From DATEPR01 sp036503065 (GTDB taxonomy: Bacteria; Actinomycetota; Actinomycetes; Mycobacteriales; Pseudonocardiaceae), in assembly GCA_036503065.1 (NCBI GenBank), contig DASXXM010000551.1, forward strand, positions 1 through 28,800: a stretch of 28,800 nt of DNA, read 5' to 3'. The translations under genes and the position numbers were made by a program. The notes under the pieces were generated by a model. That model was given only the letters and a program-made list of their open reading frames with translations. It did no database searches and was not told where the DNA came from. The first letter of the stretch is position 1; the number at the start of each line of letters is the position of its first letter. This document shows, piece by piece, positions 13,670 through 21,313 of this stretch.

Positions 13670-15934
13670 TCAGTTGATCGGGATGTAGGGGCGCATCATC
13701 TCGTTGTCCTCGTGGTCGAGGATGTGGCAGTGCGTCATGTACGCCGGGCCGACGGTGGGATCGAACGAGAACTGGTTCTGTCCGGGATGGACGCCGCCGA
13801 TGGCCGTGGCCTGCGGCGACCAGCGGAGCACGTAGCGGTTCACGTAGCCGGGGAACAGCTTGACCACGTCCTTCCAGCCGGCCTCGCTGGGGTTGGGCGG
13901 AATGACCGGGCCGGTCAGGAACGGGGTGAAGGCCGGATTGCCGCCCAGCGCGCCGTCGGCGTTGGGCTTGAAGTAGTTGTTCGGCGGCCCGTAGCCGGGG
14001 ATGATCGTCCCCGCCGGGTACGTGATCGGACTCCAGGTGCCGTCGGCGGCCTCACCGTTGAAGGTGCCGCCGGGGAACGCGGCGCCCCAGGCGGTCAGGT
14101 AGGTCGGCTGGCCGGTGTTCGGGTCGAGGACCACCGCCTGCCGGTTGAGGAGCTGGAACTGGATCAGGTGGACGTGGATCGGGTGGGCGTCCACCGTGGA
14201 GTTCAGGAACTCCCAGACCTCGGTCGAGCCGACCCTCGGCAGTTCGGTGATGAACAGGCCCTGGCCGAACTGGTCGGACGCCGAGCCGGGAATCGGCGTG
14301 TTCCCGCCGCCGTCCCGCCTGCCGGCCCACTTGGTGTTGTTGATGAAGTCCTCGACCGGCGTGCCCTTGGTGTTGCCGCCGTTGCCGAACGGGTCCTCGA
14401 ACTCGAACAGCACCATCTGGCGCTTGACGGACGGCGTGACACCGGGCGCGAGTGCGCCGGTGGCCGGATTGGCCAGCCGGACGATGACCGGTTCCTGGTT
14501 CCTGCCACCGCGCAGCGGCGCGCCGCCTGCCGGGTTGTACGTGTTGTCCTGGCTGGACAGCGGCAGCGACACCTGGAACTGCATGACCTGGCGCGTCGGG
14601 TCGGCCGGGTCGAGCGCGGCGCCGCTGGGGAACGGGACGTTCGCGTCATTGGTGAGCGTGAGGGTTTTGCCCGCCAGGCCGGTGAAGTCGATGATGATGT
14701 CGGAACGCTCGGACGGCGCCAGGAACAGCCGCGTGGACGGCGTCGGCGTGCCGTCGGTGGGCGGCTCGGTCAGCCCTTGCAGCGTGACCGGGGTGTCCAT
14801 CAGCCCGCCGTCGGTGCCGATCAGGTACATGGCAGGCCCGGTCGCCCCGCTGGTGGCGTCGACGAGACCCATGCGCACGAACCGCGCGTTGCTGCCGTTG
14901 ACGATCCGGAAGCGATACCGGCGGGGCTCGACCGCGAGGAAGGGCCAGGTCCGGCCGTTGACGACCATCGTGTCGCCGAAGAACTCCGGAATCCAGAACG
15001 GGTGAATCTTCAGGTTGCTCGGCGGCCCGTCGATCAGTGAGGGATTGTTCGCGCTGTCGGGGAACAGCAGTTGTCCGTTGGTGTCGAACTGACGGTCCTG
15101 GATCAGCAGTTCGATTTCCTGGTTGCCGGCCGGCAGGCGCAGCGGGTTGTCGTGCCGCCCGGTGTCGAACTGGTCACGGATGAAGTAGAAGGCGGCCAGT
15201 CCGGAGTAGACGTTGACACGGGTGATCCCCAGCGCGTGGTCGTGGAACCAGAGCGTCGTGGACTGCTGGTTGTTGGGATAGGAGTAGACGGAGGAGTTGG
15301 CGCTGGTGGGGCTGGCGGTGAAATATCCCTTGCCGTGCAGGCCGTTGCTGGTGAACCAGGCTTCCGGCACACCATCCGATGTGGACTGGTTCTCGCCGCC
15401 GTGCAGGTGGACCACGGTGGGAATCGGCCCGCTGAACGGGTCCATCTGCATGCCCGCCTGCAGCGGATCGGCCCAGTGGATGGTCTGGTCGATGGTCAGG
15501 TACTGCCGCAGCACCGGGTCCGCAGGGAGGCTGTTCACGAACTTGGCGGTGATGGGAGTGCCCTTGGTCGCCTCGACCGTCACGCCCGGCCACTGCGGGC
15601 GGGGGTGGGAGCCGGCCGGCCCATTCGCATACCCCCACAGGAAGGTGCCGTTCTGGAACGGCGCCGCAAGCGAGGTGTAGAACGCGTCGGGTAAGACCTT
15701 CTGCTGGAATTCGAGCATGGTCGACTGTAAGGACGAGCAGGTCAGCCGCCTGCCGACGAAGGTGGGCAGCGGGGTGACGAACCGCGTGACGTTCGCGCCC
15801 GGCAGTGCGGTCTGCGGCACCTGGACGGAGGCGTTCGCGGTCTGGAAGAGTGACGGCGCCTCAATGCCGACCACTGCCCCGGCGCCCACCACGCCACCGA
15901 TCTTCATCACATCTCTACGACTCAGTCGGCTCAT
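13670..15934 (-). CDS. Tat-exported multicopper oxidase (CotA/bilirubin oxidase-like)
   Basis: This 754-residue three-domain laccase-type oxidase oxidises phenolic, aromatic or metal substrates while reducing oxygen to water. A twin-arginine signal (SRRDVMKIGG, then a hydrophobic stretch to about residue 25) marks it for folded export. All copper motifs are intact: HLHGG (176-180), HDHA (231-234), HPIHVH (584-589) and HCHILDHED with Cys736 and the T1-proximal Met746. The sequence after HDHA (LGITRVNVYSGLAAFY) resembles CotA and related large bacterial oxidases, including phenoxazinone synthases. A strong RBS (GAGGAGG) precedes the ATG. It overlaps a small upstream ORF by ATGA and is followed 13 bp later by the Sco-like fusion gene. 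The substrate cannot be told; copper tolerance, pigment formation or cell-surface oxidation are options. Confidence 0.93.
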   Translation of the reverse strand: MSRLSRRDVMKIGGVVGAGAVVGIEAPSLFQTANASVQVPQTALPGANVTRFVTPLPTFVGRRLTCSSLQSTMLEFQQKVLPDAFYTSLAAPFQNGTFLWGYANGPAGSHPRPQWPGVTVEATKGTPITAKFVNSLPADPVLRQYLTIDQTIHWADPLQAGMQMDPFSGPIPTVVHLHGGENQSTSDGVPEAWFTSNGLHGKGYFTASPTSANSSVYSYPNNQQSTTLWFHDHALGITRVNVYSGLAAFYFIRDQFDTGRHDNPLRLPAGNQEIELLIQDRQFDTNGQLLFPDSANNPSLIDGPPSNLKIHPFWIPEFFGDTMVVNGRTWPFLAVEPRRYRFRIVNGSNARFVRMGLVDATSGATGPAMYLIGTDGGLMDTPVTLQGLTEPPTDGTPTPSTRLFLAPSERSDIIIDFTGLAGKTLTLTNDANVPFPSGAALDPADPTRQVMQFQVSLPLSSQDNTYNPAGGAPLRGGRNQEPVIVRLANPATGALAPGVTPSVKRQMVLFEFEDPFGNGGNTKGTPVEDFINNTKWAGRRDGGGNTPIPGSASDQFGQGLFITELPRVGSTEVWEFLNSTVDAHPIHVHLIQFQLLNRQAVVLDPNTGQPTYLTAWGAAFPGGTFNGEAADGTWSPITYPAGTIIPGYGPPNNYFKPNADGALGGNPAFTPFLTGPVIPPNPSEAGWKDVVKLFPGYVNRYVLRWSPQATAIGGVHPGQNQFSFDPTVGPAYMTHCHILDHEDNEMMRPYIPIN

Positions 15935-16101
15935 CGTCGTACCTCCTCAGGACGTCCGGATGCTGATGCTGTTGCCGCCGGCCGCCGCGCATTGCCAGCA
16001 GCAGCGCCGGGACCGCCGTCGGCAACCCGGCGGTCTGATCCACGGCCCGTTCGGAACGCGTGGGCAAGCTGATAGCCGATCGCGAAATGCTGATCGGCCA
16101 T
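15931..16101 (-). CDS. Possible small ORF translationally coupled to the multicopper oxidase
   Basis: A 56-residue ORF (starts MADQHFAIGYQL, later Arg/Ala/Gly-rich) has an RBS-like GGGAGA about 6 bases before its ATG. Its stop overlaps the oxidase start as ATGA, the classic coupling arrangement. The sequence is not recognised. A competing frame (16124 to 15915, 69 residues) has better third-position GC through its middle but no RBS and overlaps the oxidase by 20 bp. Only one of the two is likely to be real, and it may merely be a leader ORF. Confidence 0.35.
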   Translation of the reverse strand: MADQHFAIGYQLAHAFRTGRGSDRRVADGGPGAAAGNARRPAATASASGRPEEVRR

Positions 16102-16184
16102 GATCGTCTCCCGCCGAAATACATCGCGAATCGGTCATGACGACGTTACGATCGAGCTCCGACAGGATGTAGGACAAAAGACAC

Positions 16185-16207
16185 CTAGGTGGCCACGAAC
16201 CACCTAG
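16185..16207. promoter_or_regulatory. 8-bp inverted repeat upstream of the oxidase operon
   Basis: CTAGGTGG and CCACCTAG form a perfect repeat around a 7-base centre, about 85 bp before the small ORF. A second, imperfect dyad (TCC-ACA and TGT-GGA arms) lies at about 16159-16175. Both are placed where a promoter or operator of the copper-oxidase operon is expected. Confidence 0.45.
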
Positions 16208-17099
16208 TCTCGGCATGACAATGCGACAGTGCCATTTGCCGCAGCAGCCATCCGGACCAGGGCCCCTGCCAGGGCCCGATTCCACCATCACCCGTGGGGG
16301 TAGCAACCGATCGGCCCAGCGTTTCCCCCAGGCAGGGCGCGGATCTGCCAGGGGCCGCGGACCAGTGGCCGTGCTCCACTTGGTCGCACCGATGCCAACC
16401 TGCCCCGGACCTCTGACGCGCCGAGCTTCTTGCCGCAAAGCACGCCGAGTTGCCGCCAGTTGGTGGAGTCTCCGCCGAGACTTTGGCGCTTATTCGGAGG
16501 TTGTCGCGCTGCACCTTTCGTCGCCCGAAATTAGGGCTCGTCATCGCCGGTCGGCTGGTTGAGCCCCGTTCGGACGGTCGACGTGTGGTCTCGCAGGCGC
16601 GGTTCTCAGCGCGTTCGGTCATGCCGTCCATGACAATTCGATCGTGACGTTTGGTGTCGGACTATGGTCCGGAATCTCTTGGCGGCGCGCTGTGTCGCGG
16701 CCGGTCGACCGGCACCGTTCGGTTTGTTTCGCGGAACGTTGCAATCGTCGCAACAGTTGGTTCAGGCCTGTGTGAAAGCTCGATCTGTCCGTTCGGCCCA
16801 AATGGCACCGCCGGCCAATCAAAGCAGGACGGTCCGCGATCAGGTCACCGGGAGCCGTACCCTGGTCGACGTGTGCCTGGCAGGCGCCGCACGCCGAGCC
16901 GGGTACGACTGGATGCCGCAGCAGGATTGCCATACGAAGCCACAGCGGAGCGTAACCAGACCCGCTTGCCGTCGTCCGATACACGCTGCTGACCTGTGCG
17001 ATTCGGGCCGGACGACGAGAATGCGTCGGCCGGTTCGGACGGTGCTTCCTTTGGTCGAACTTTCCGAGTCGAGTCGGGATACCGATGCGGCATCCGCCG
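16208..17099. other. About 0.9 kb without a confident gene
   Basis: Reading frames here lack the third-position GC bias of the neighbours, and base composition is visibly lower in GC. The best remnant is a minus-strand frame (16984 to 16619, 121 residues) with WLRMAILLRHPVVPG and a CGAC motif in its first half. It has no RBS and a deteriorating second half, so a decayed gene is possible. CCAGGGCCC occurs twice close together (16257-16277). No tRNA, CRISPR or insertion sequence ends were seen. Confidence 0.5.
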
Positions 17100-17732
17100 T
17101 CAGCGGACGCCGTGTGGTCGGAACTGGATGCTGATCCGCGGGCCGACCGGCTTGGCGGTCTTGGGGACCGCGTGCTCCCAGGTGCGTTGGCACGAACCGC
17201 CCATCACGATCAGGTCGCCGTGGCCCAGTGCGTGTCGAATCGTGGTGCCACCGCCGCGCGGGCGGAGCAACAGCGGTCGCGCGGCGCCGATCGACACGAT
17301 CGCCACCATCGTGTCCTCGGTGCGGCCGCGCCCGATTCGGTCGCCGTGCCAGGCGACGCTGTCGCGGCCGTCGCGGTAGTAGCACAGGCCCAAGGTGCGG
17401 AACGGTTCGCCGAGTTCGGGTGCGTAGCGCTCGTTGAGTGCCGCCCTGGCGTCGTCGAGTACCTGGTGCGGCAGGGTGGCATCCGCGCCGTACCAGGCCA
17501 GCAGGCGAGGCACGTCCACCTCGCGGTCGTACATCATGCGGCGCTCGCCGTACCACGGCACCTCGCCAGCGAGTAGTTCGAACAGCGCGTCCGCACCGGT
17601 GAGCCAACCCGGCAGCACGTCCAGCCAGGCGCCCCGGCCGAGTGCGGTCCGGCGCACGGCTCGCAGCGGGCCGAGCCCGACGGACTCGGCCCCGTCCAAC
17701 AGCGATCCCTGCAGCGCGAACGGTCGGGCCAT
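17100..17732 (-). CDS. AlkB-like 2-oxoglutarate/Fe(II) dioxygenase (DNA alkylation repair)
   Basis: This 210-residue protein has the AlkB fold signatures. The iron ligands are His129 and Asp131 (WHGDRIG) and His187 (TWEHAVPK). The 2-oxoglutarate-binding arginines are in RISIQFRP (Arg199, Arg205). PWYGERRMMYDREVDVPRLL at 59-78 is typical of the ALKBH2/3-like bacterial group. Such enzymes remove methyl groups from 1-methyladenine and 3-methylcytosine in DNA. The ATG at 17732 is preferred to a TTG at 17753: a -10-like TACAGT ends exactly 7 bases before the ATG, suggesting a leaderless transcript. A perfect LexA box lies just upstream, which fits SOS or damage induction. Confidence 0.92.
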   Translation of the reverse strand: MARPFALQGSLLDGAESVGLGPLRAVRRTALGRGAWLDVLPGWLTGADALFELLAGEVPWYGERRMMYDREVDVPRLLAWYGADATLPHQVLDDARAALNERYAPELGEPFRTLGLCYYRDGRDSVAWHGDRIGRGRTEDTMVAIVSIGAARPLLLRPRGGGTTIRHALGHGDLIVMGGSCQRTWEHAVPKTAKPVGPRISIQFRPHGVR

Positions 17733-17751
17733 GGGCCTACTGTACCTCGGC

Positions 17752-17771
17752 AATCGAACGTGTGTTCGATT
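17752..17771. promoter_or_regulatory. LexA (SOS) box upstream of the alkB-like gene
   Basis: AATCGAAC-GTGT-GTTCGATT is a perfect 8-bp inverted repeat that contains the mycobacterial-type SOS consensus TCGAAC-N4-GTTCGA without mismatch. It covers the expected -35 region of the alkB promoter (-10 TACAGT reading 17744 to 17739), so LexA bound here would block transcription. Confidence 0.9.
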
Positions 17772-17780
17772 ACGCGGGCA

Positions 17781-18239
17781 CTACTCGTCGCCGAGATGGG
17801 CGACGACGGTCTCGGCCACGTCGCCGAGCGTGTCGAGTTGTCCGGCGCTGAGCAGGTCGATGAAGTGCCGGCGCACCGACGCCACGTGCCCCGGCGCGGC
17901 CTCTCGGATCGTGCGCAGTCCGTCGGCGGTCAGGCCGATGACGCAGGCGCGCGGGCTGGCGTCGTCCTCCTCGCGCCGCACGAGGCCGCGCTGTGCCATT
18001 CGGCTGATGTGGTGCGACAACCGGCTGTTCGACCAGAGGATCGCGGACGCGAGTTCGTGCAGCCGCATCCGGTGCGTCTCGGTCTCCGACAGCGTGGACA
18101 GCACGTCGTAGTCCGCATCCGACAGGGCGGCGTCGGCGGCCAGATCGCGGATGATCTGCAGGTCGAGCAGGGCGCGCATGCGGCGGTAGCCACGCCACGC
18201 CCGCGTCTCCCGCTCGTCGAGCCACGGCGGATCCGTCAT
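17781..18239 (-). CDS. MarR-family transcriptional regulator
   Basis: This 152-residue protein has the MarR winged-helix layout: a helical N-terminus (WRGYRRMRALLDLQIIRDLA), DYDVLSTLSETETHRMRLHE, recognition helix LWSNSRLSHHISRMAQRGLV, wing RREEDDASPRACVIGLTADG, and a C-terminal dimerisation helix. It reads away from the YczE-like gene, and the gap holds two matching palindromes typical of MarR operators, so it very likely represses itself and its neighbour. The ATG lacks a clear RBS. The inducing ligand is unknown. Confidence 0.92.
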   Translation of the reverse strand: MTDPPWLDERETRAWRGYRRMRALLDLQIIRDLAADAALSDADYDVLSTLSETETHRMRLHELASAILWSNSRLSHHISRMAQRGLVRREEDDASPRACVIGLTADGLRTIREAAPGHVASVRRHFIDLLSAGQLDTLGDVAETVVAHLGDE

Positions 18240-18261
18240 GTCGCGCAGCGTACCGCATGAG

Positions 18262-18303
18262 TTGACATGTCATCTCGCCACGAACTAGGGTTGACACGTC
18301 AAC
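18262..18303 (+). promoter_or_regulatory. yczE-like promoter with two MarR operator palindromes
   Basis: A near-consensus promoter: TTGACA (18262-18267), an 18-bp spacer and TAGGGT (18286-18291). Palindrome 1, TGACATGTCA (18263-18272), covers the -35. Palindrome 2, GTTGAC-AC-GTCAAC (18290-18303), covers the -10 end and the expected start point. Their centres are 29 bp apart, close to three helical turns, so two dimers would sit on one face of the DNA. Confidence 0.8.
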
Positions 18304-18317
18304 TGGAGGGGGACGAG

Positions 18318-18947
18318 ATGCGCTTCCGTCGGGCGGTCAGCCTGGCCACCGGACTCGTGCTGTTCGGGGTCAGCGTCGCGTTGCTCGTCGTGGCCGGTCT
18401 CGGCCTCGACCCGTGGGACGTCTTCCAGCAGGGGCTCGCCCGGCGGCTCGGCGTGCCGATCGGCCGGACGGTGATCGCCGTCGGCGTTCTGGTGCTGCTG
18501 TTGTGGATTCCGCTGCGGCAACGGCCCGGCATCGGCACGCTCGCGAACGTGGTCGTCGTCGGGCTGGTCATCGACGCCGCGCTGCCGCTGCTGCCGACAC
18601 CGCACGTGCTCGCCCTGCGGGTCGCCTACCTGGTCGCCGGCATCGGCCTGAACGCGGTCGCCACCGGCCTCTACATCGGCGCGGGCCTCGGCCCCGGCCC
18701 ACGGGACGGCCTGATGACCGGACTGGCCGCCCGTGGCCTGTCCCTCCGCGTCGCGCGCACGTCCGTCGAGGTGTCCGTGTTGGTCGCCGGCTGGCTGCTG
18801 GGCGGCACGGTCGGCATCGGCACGCTGGCCTACGCGCTCAGCATCGGACCGCTGGTGCACCTGTTGCTGCCACGCCTGGCCCTGCCGCAGGCGACCGCGC
18901 CGCGCGCGGCGAAGCCGAGGGCGTCCAACGCGAAGATCGCCGGATAG
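18318..18947 (+). CDS. YczE/YitT-like integral membrane protein
   Basis: This 209-residue, five- to six-helix membrane protein carries the family features GLGLDPWDVFQQGLARRLGV (28-47) and GAGLGPGPRDGLMTGLA (about 125-141), two related half-repeats seen in YczE-like proteins. The biochemical role of the family is not settled; transport or protein/peptide-production support has been suggested for some members. The ATG at 18318 follows a strong RBS (GGAGGGGG). Transcription starts in the operator-bearing gap shared with marR, so MarR repression is likely. Confidence 0.85.
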   Translation: MRFRRAVSLATGLVLFGVSVALLVVAGLGLDPWDVFQQGLARRLGVPIGRTVIAVGVLVLLLWIPLRQRPGIGTLANVVVVGLVIDAALPLLPTPHVLALRVAYLVAGIGLNAVATGLYIGAGLGPGPRDGLMTGLAARGLSLRVARTSVEVSVLVAGWLLGGTVGIGTLAYALSIGPLVHLLLPRLALPQATAPRAAKPRASNAKIAG

Positions 18948-18987
18948 CCCGTTGCCGTGTCCAACCGCAGCGCCAGCCCGCGTACGC

Positions 18988-19002
18988 GCCGTCGCAGACG
19001 GC
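18988..19002. terminator. Small hairpin between convergent genes
   Basis: GCCGTC-gca-GACGGC gives a perfect 6-bp stem in the 98-bp gap between the convergent yczE-like and questin-oxidase-like genes. It has no T-run, and the short stem makes it only a possible terminator. Confidence 0.4.
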
Positions 19003-19045
19003 ATTGGTGAGTTGCGCGACGGCCGAACCAATTCGTGTTGGCACG

Positions 19046-20101
19046 TCAGTTCGCCGAACCGATCAGCGTCGCCGCCCGGACCGCGGCGGCCAGGGCGTCC
19101 GGCTCGCCGGTGCGGGTGAACACGTCGGCCGCCGTGTCCGAGAACTTGATCACGTGCTCGTCGCCGTGCGCCGTCGCCATGTCGATCGTCGACGTGACCG
19201 CGTCCGGACCCGGTCGCACCACCGGCAGTTCGTCCCGCGGCACGGCCGTGGCCGGCGCGTACGCGGTCAGGATCGCGGCGCTGGCCGACCAGACGGCGGA
19301 CAGGCTGGGCGCCCATAGTTCGGTCGGCAGCGCGGGCAGCGTGCGCAGCACCGCGTTCGGCGCGGTCGCCGCGTGCACCAGGAGCACCGGGCTCGCCTGG
19401 CCGTGGCCGAGGTAGTGCACGGTGGTCGTGGCGACCAGGTCGGCGAGCTGCTCGGCCGCGTCCTGCGGGCCGGTCGGCGCGCGCAGTGCGGCCAGCGAGT
19501 CCGACCAGCCGGGCACGTCCGCGAACTGGCCGAACCGCGTTGCCGCGGTGCCCGTCTGGTCGGCGATGCGGGGGAGCGCGGCCACCGCGGCGGCCGGATC
19601 GAGCAGGCCCGTCGGCGCGGTCGCGCCGGGCACGGCCTGGGCACGGGCCGCCCAGAAAGCCAGTCCGTTGGCCAGTTCGGTGATCGCGGCCGGGTCCTCG
19701 TCGCCGGCCAGCAGGGTGCGCACGGCGTGGCCGACCCGGATCACGCTGTGTGTCGCGCCTGCCACGATGCCCGGCAGCAGCCGTGGCCACCAGGTGTGCA
19801 GGACGTCCCGCCACGGCGCGTCGGCGACCTGTCGGCGCAGGTAGGCCGTCCAGTCACCGATCCGCCGCTGGTCGCCCAGCGCGTCGCGCCAGGTGTCGTC
19901 GGTGATCGCGTCGCTCGCGGCCGGCAGGTCGTCCAGCCTGCGGACGTACGCGTCCACCCAGCGGTGCACCTGCGCCTCGTGGCCGCGGCGGACCAGCACC
20001 TCGGCCGCCATCGGGCCGTGGTTGGTCAGCCGGTTCTCGCCCCATTCCGGACCGGTGTCACGGAACCGTTCGTATGCCTCGTTCAGGATGCCGCTGTCCA
20101 T
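19046..20101 (-). CDS. Questin oxidase-like (DUF4243) family protein
   Basis: This 351-residue protein resembles the questin oxidase/AflY family: an N-terminal NHGPMAAEVLVRRG followed by VHRWVDAYVRRLDDLP, then His-containing helices (WWPRLLPGIVAGATHSVIRVGHAVR) and a conserved-looking TTTVHYLGHGQASPVLLVHA. Fungal members carry out Baeyer-Villiger-type ring opening of anthraquinones; the bacterial proteins are mostly uncharacterised. The ATG at 20101 begins the conserved part, and upstream extension in frame would cross the divergent promoter. It is divergent from the MoxR operon. No known partner for an aromatic polyketide substrate is visible in the window. Confidence 0.8.
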   Translation of the reverse strand: MDSGILNEAYERFRDTGPEWGENRLTNHGPMAAEVLVRRGHEAQVHRWVDAYVRRLDDLPAASDAITDDTWRDALGDQRRIGDWTAYLRRQVADAPWRDVLHTWWPRLLPGIVAGATHSVIRVGHAVRTLLAGDEDPAAITELANGLAFWAARAQAVPGATAPTGLLDPAAAVAALPRIADQTGTAATRFGQFADVPGWSDSLAALRAPTGPQDAAEQLADLVATTTVHYLGHGQASPVLLVHAATAPNAVLRTLPALPTELWAPSLSAVWSASAAILTAYAPATAVPRDELPVVRPGPDAVTSTIDMATAHGDEHVIKFSDTAADVFTRTGEPDALAAAVRAATLIGSAN

Positions 20102-20178
20102 GCTGGTCAGGCTAGGCCACCCGGCCCGTGCCGGCACCCGACGAAAATAGTGGCGGCGTCGTGTGTCGATCAGTAAGA

Positions 20179-20211
20179 CTGGATGGTGAGCGAGGGAGCG
20201 AGACCATCCAG
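20179..20211 (+). promoter_or_regulatory. 9-bp hairpin with a purine-rich SD-like loop before the moxR-like gene
   Basis: CTGGATGGT (20179-20187) and ACCATCCAG (20203-20211) pair perfectly around a 15-base loop, GAGCGAGGGAGCGAG, that holds the only Shine-Dalgarno-like sequence before the GTG at 20218. It may be an operator for the divergent pair or an RNA element that hides or presents the RBS. Confidence 0.5.
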
Positions 20212-20217
20212 ATTTCC

Positions 20218-21312
20218 GTGGCGCACCAAGCACTGGCCGTGTCCGTGACGGCCGGCGTGCCGGTGCTGTTGTGGGGCAGTCCCGGTACCGGGAAGACATC
20301 GGTGGTGCGGGCCCTCGGCGAGTCGTTGGGCTGGCCGGTGGAGGTGGTCGTCGGCTCGATCCGTGAGCCGACCGACTTCGCCGGTTTACCCGTCGTCGTG
20401 GACGGTGGTGTGCGCCTGGCGCCGCCGACGTGGGCGCGCCGCCTTGCCGACGCGGGCGAGGGCGTGCTGTTCCTCGACGAGCTGACCACCGCGCCGCCCG
20501 CCGTGCAGGCGGCGATGCTGCGGATCGTGCTGGAACGCGTCGTCGGCGATCTCGCGCTGCCGTCCGGCGTGCGGGTCGTGGCCGCGGCGAACCCGCCGGA
20601 ACAGGCCGCGGATGGCTGGGAACTCACGCCGCCGCTGGCGAATCGCTTGGTACACCTGGATTGGCCGGTCGACGCGAGCGCCGTCGCGGACGGCATCGCC
20701 GTCGGTTTCCCGGCGCCGGCCGTCCAGCGGCATACCGGCCCGGACCCGGCCCGGCTGGCGACCGCCCGCGCCACCGTCGGCGCGTTCCTGAAAGTGCGGC
20801 CCACCCTGGTACTCCAGGTGCCCACGGTCGCCGCGCAGGCCGGTCGCGGCTGGCCGAGTCCACGCAGTTGGGAGACGGTCGCGGTGCTGCTGGGCATGTG
20901 CGACACGGCGGGTGTGGCCGAGGACGTGCGCGCCGCGCTGGTCACCGGCTCGGTCGGCGAGGGCGCCGGCATCGAGTTCCTGTCCTGGCTGGCAAACGCC
21001 GACCTGCCCGATCCGGAAGCGGTGCTGGCCGACCCGGACTCGTTCGAACTGCCGGAACGCAGCGACCGGGCCTTCGCGGTGCTCACTGCCGTGGCGTCGG
21101 TCGCGATCGCGCACGGCGACGCGGCGTCGTGGACCGCGGCGTGGCGGGTGCTGGCCAGGGCGACCGCGCCGGCGCCGGACGTGGCAACCCTGGTGGCGCA
21201 GTCCCTCGCCGCGGCACGGCCGGCAGGTGCCGCGCTGCCACCGGAAGTCCTTGAGCTGGCACCGGTGTTACGTGCCGCCGGCCTGCTGAGTAACCAGACG
21301 GACGGGCGGTGA
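20218..21312 (+). CDS. MoxR-family AAA+ ATPase
   Basis: This 364-residue AAA+ protein has Walker A GSPGTGKT (about 19-26), REPTDFAGLPVV, Walker B GVLFLDELTTAPPAVQAAML (about 82-101), sensor 1 AANPPEQAADGWEL and PPLANRLVHL. MoxR ATPases act as chaperones that remodel or activate partner proteins, usually together with a VWA protein encoded next door, as here. The GTG at 20218 gives the family's usual short N-terminus (VAHQALAVSVTAGVPVLLWG). An in-frame GTG at 20128 would add 30 poorly coding residues and leave only 26 bp to the divergent gene. The VWA gene begins 1 bp after its stop, so the two are translationally linked. Confidence 0.9.
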   Translation: MAHQALAVSVTAGVPVLLWGSPGTGKTSVVRALGESLGWPVEVVVGSIREPTDFAGLPVVVDGGVRLAPPTWARRLADAGEGVLFLDELTTAPPAVQAAMLRIVLERVVGDLALPSGVRVVAAANPPEQAADGWELTPPLANRLVHLDWPVDASAVADGIAVGFPAPAVQRHTGPDPARLATARATVGAFLKVRPTLVLQVPTVAAQAGRGWPSPRSWETVAVLLGMCDTAGVAEDVRAALVTGSVGEGAGIEFLSWLANADLPDPEAVLADPDSFELPERSDRAFAVLTAVASVAIAHGDAASWTAAWRVLARATAPAPDVATLVAQSLAAARPAGAALPPEVLELAPVLRAAGLLSNQTDGR

Positions 21313-21313
21313 G

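Noticed and set aside
15947..16438. 163-codon minus-strand frame upstream of the multicopper oxidase
   Set aside because: No coding bias, mixed Cys/Trp/Pro composition, no RBS; it covers the inverted repeat expected to be regulatory.
16208..17099. tRNA, CRISPR array or insertion sequence in the gene-poor stretch
   Set aside because: No cloverleaf with a TTCGA-type T-loop, no regular spaced repeats, no transposase remnant or terminal repeats were found by eye.
16664..17134. 156-codon plus-strand frame in the gene-poor stretch
   Set aside because: Ser/Arg-rich without domain or RBS; it overlaps the end of the alkB-like gene.
20128..20217. Upstream GTG start for the MoxR-like protein
   Set aside because: The 30 added residues have poor coding character, would leave 26 bp for divergent promoters, and run through a 9-bp hairpin.
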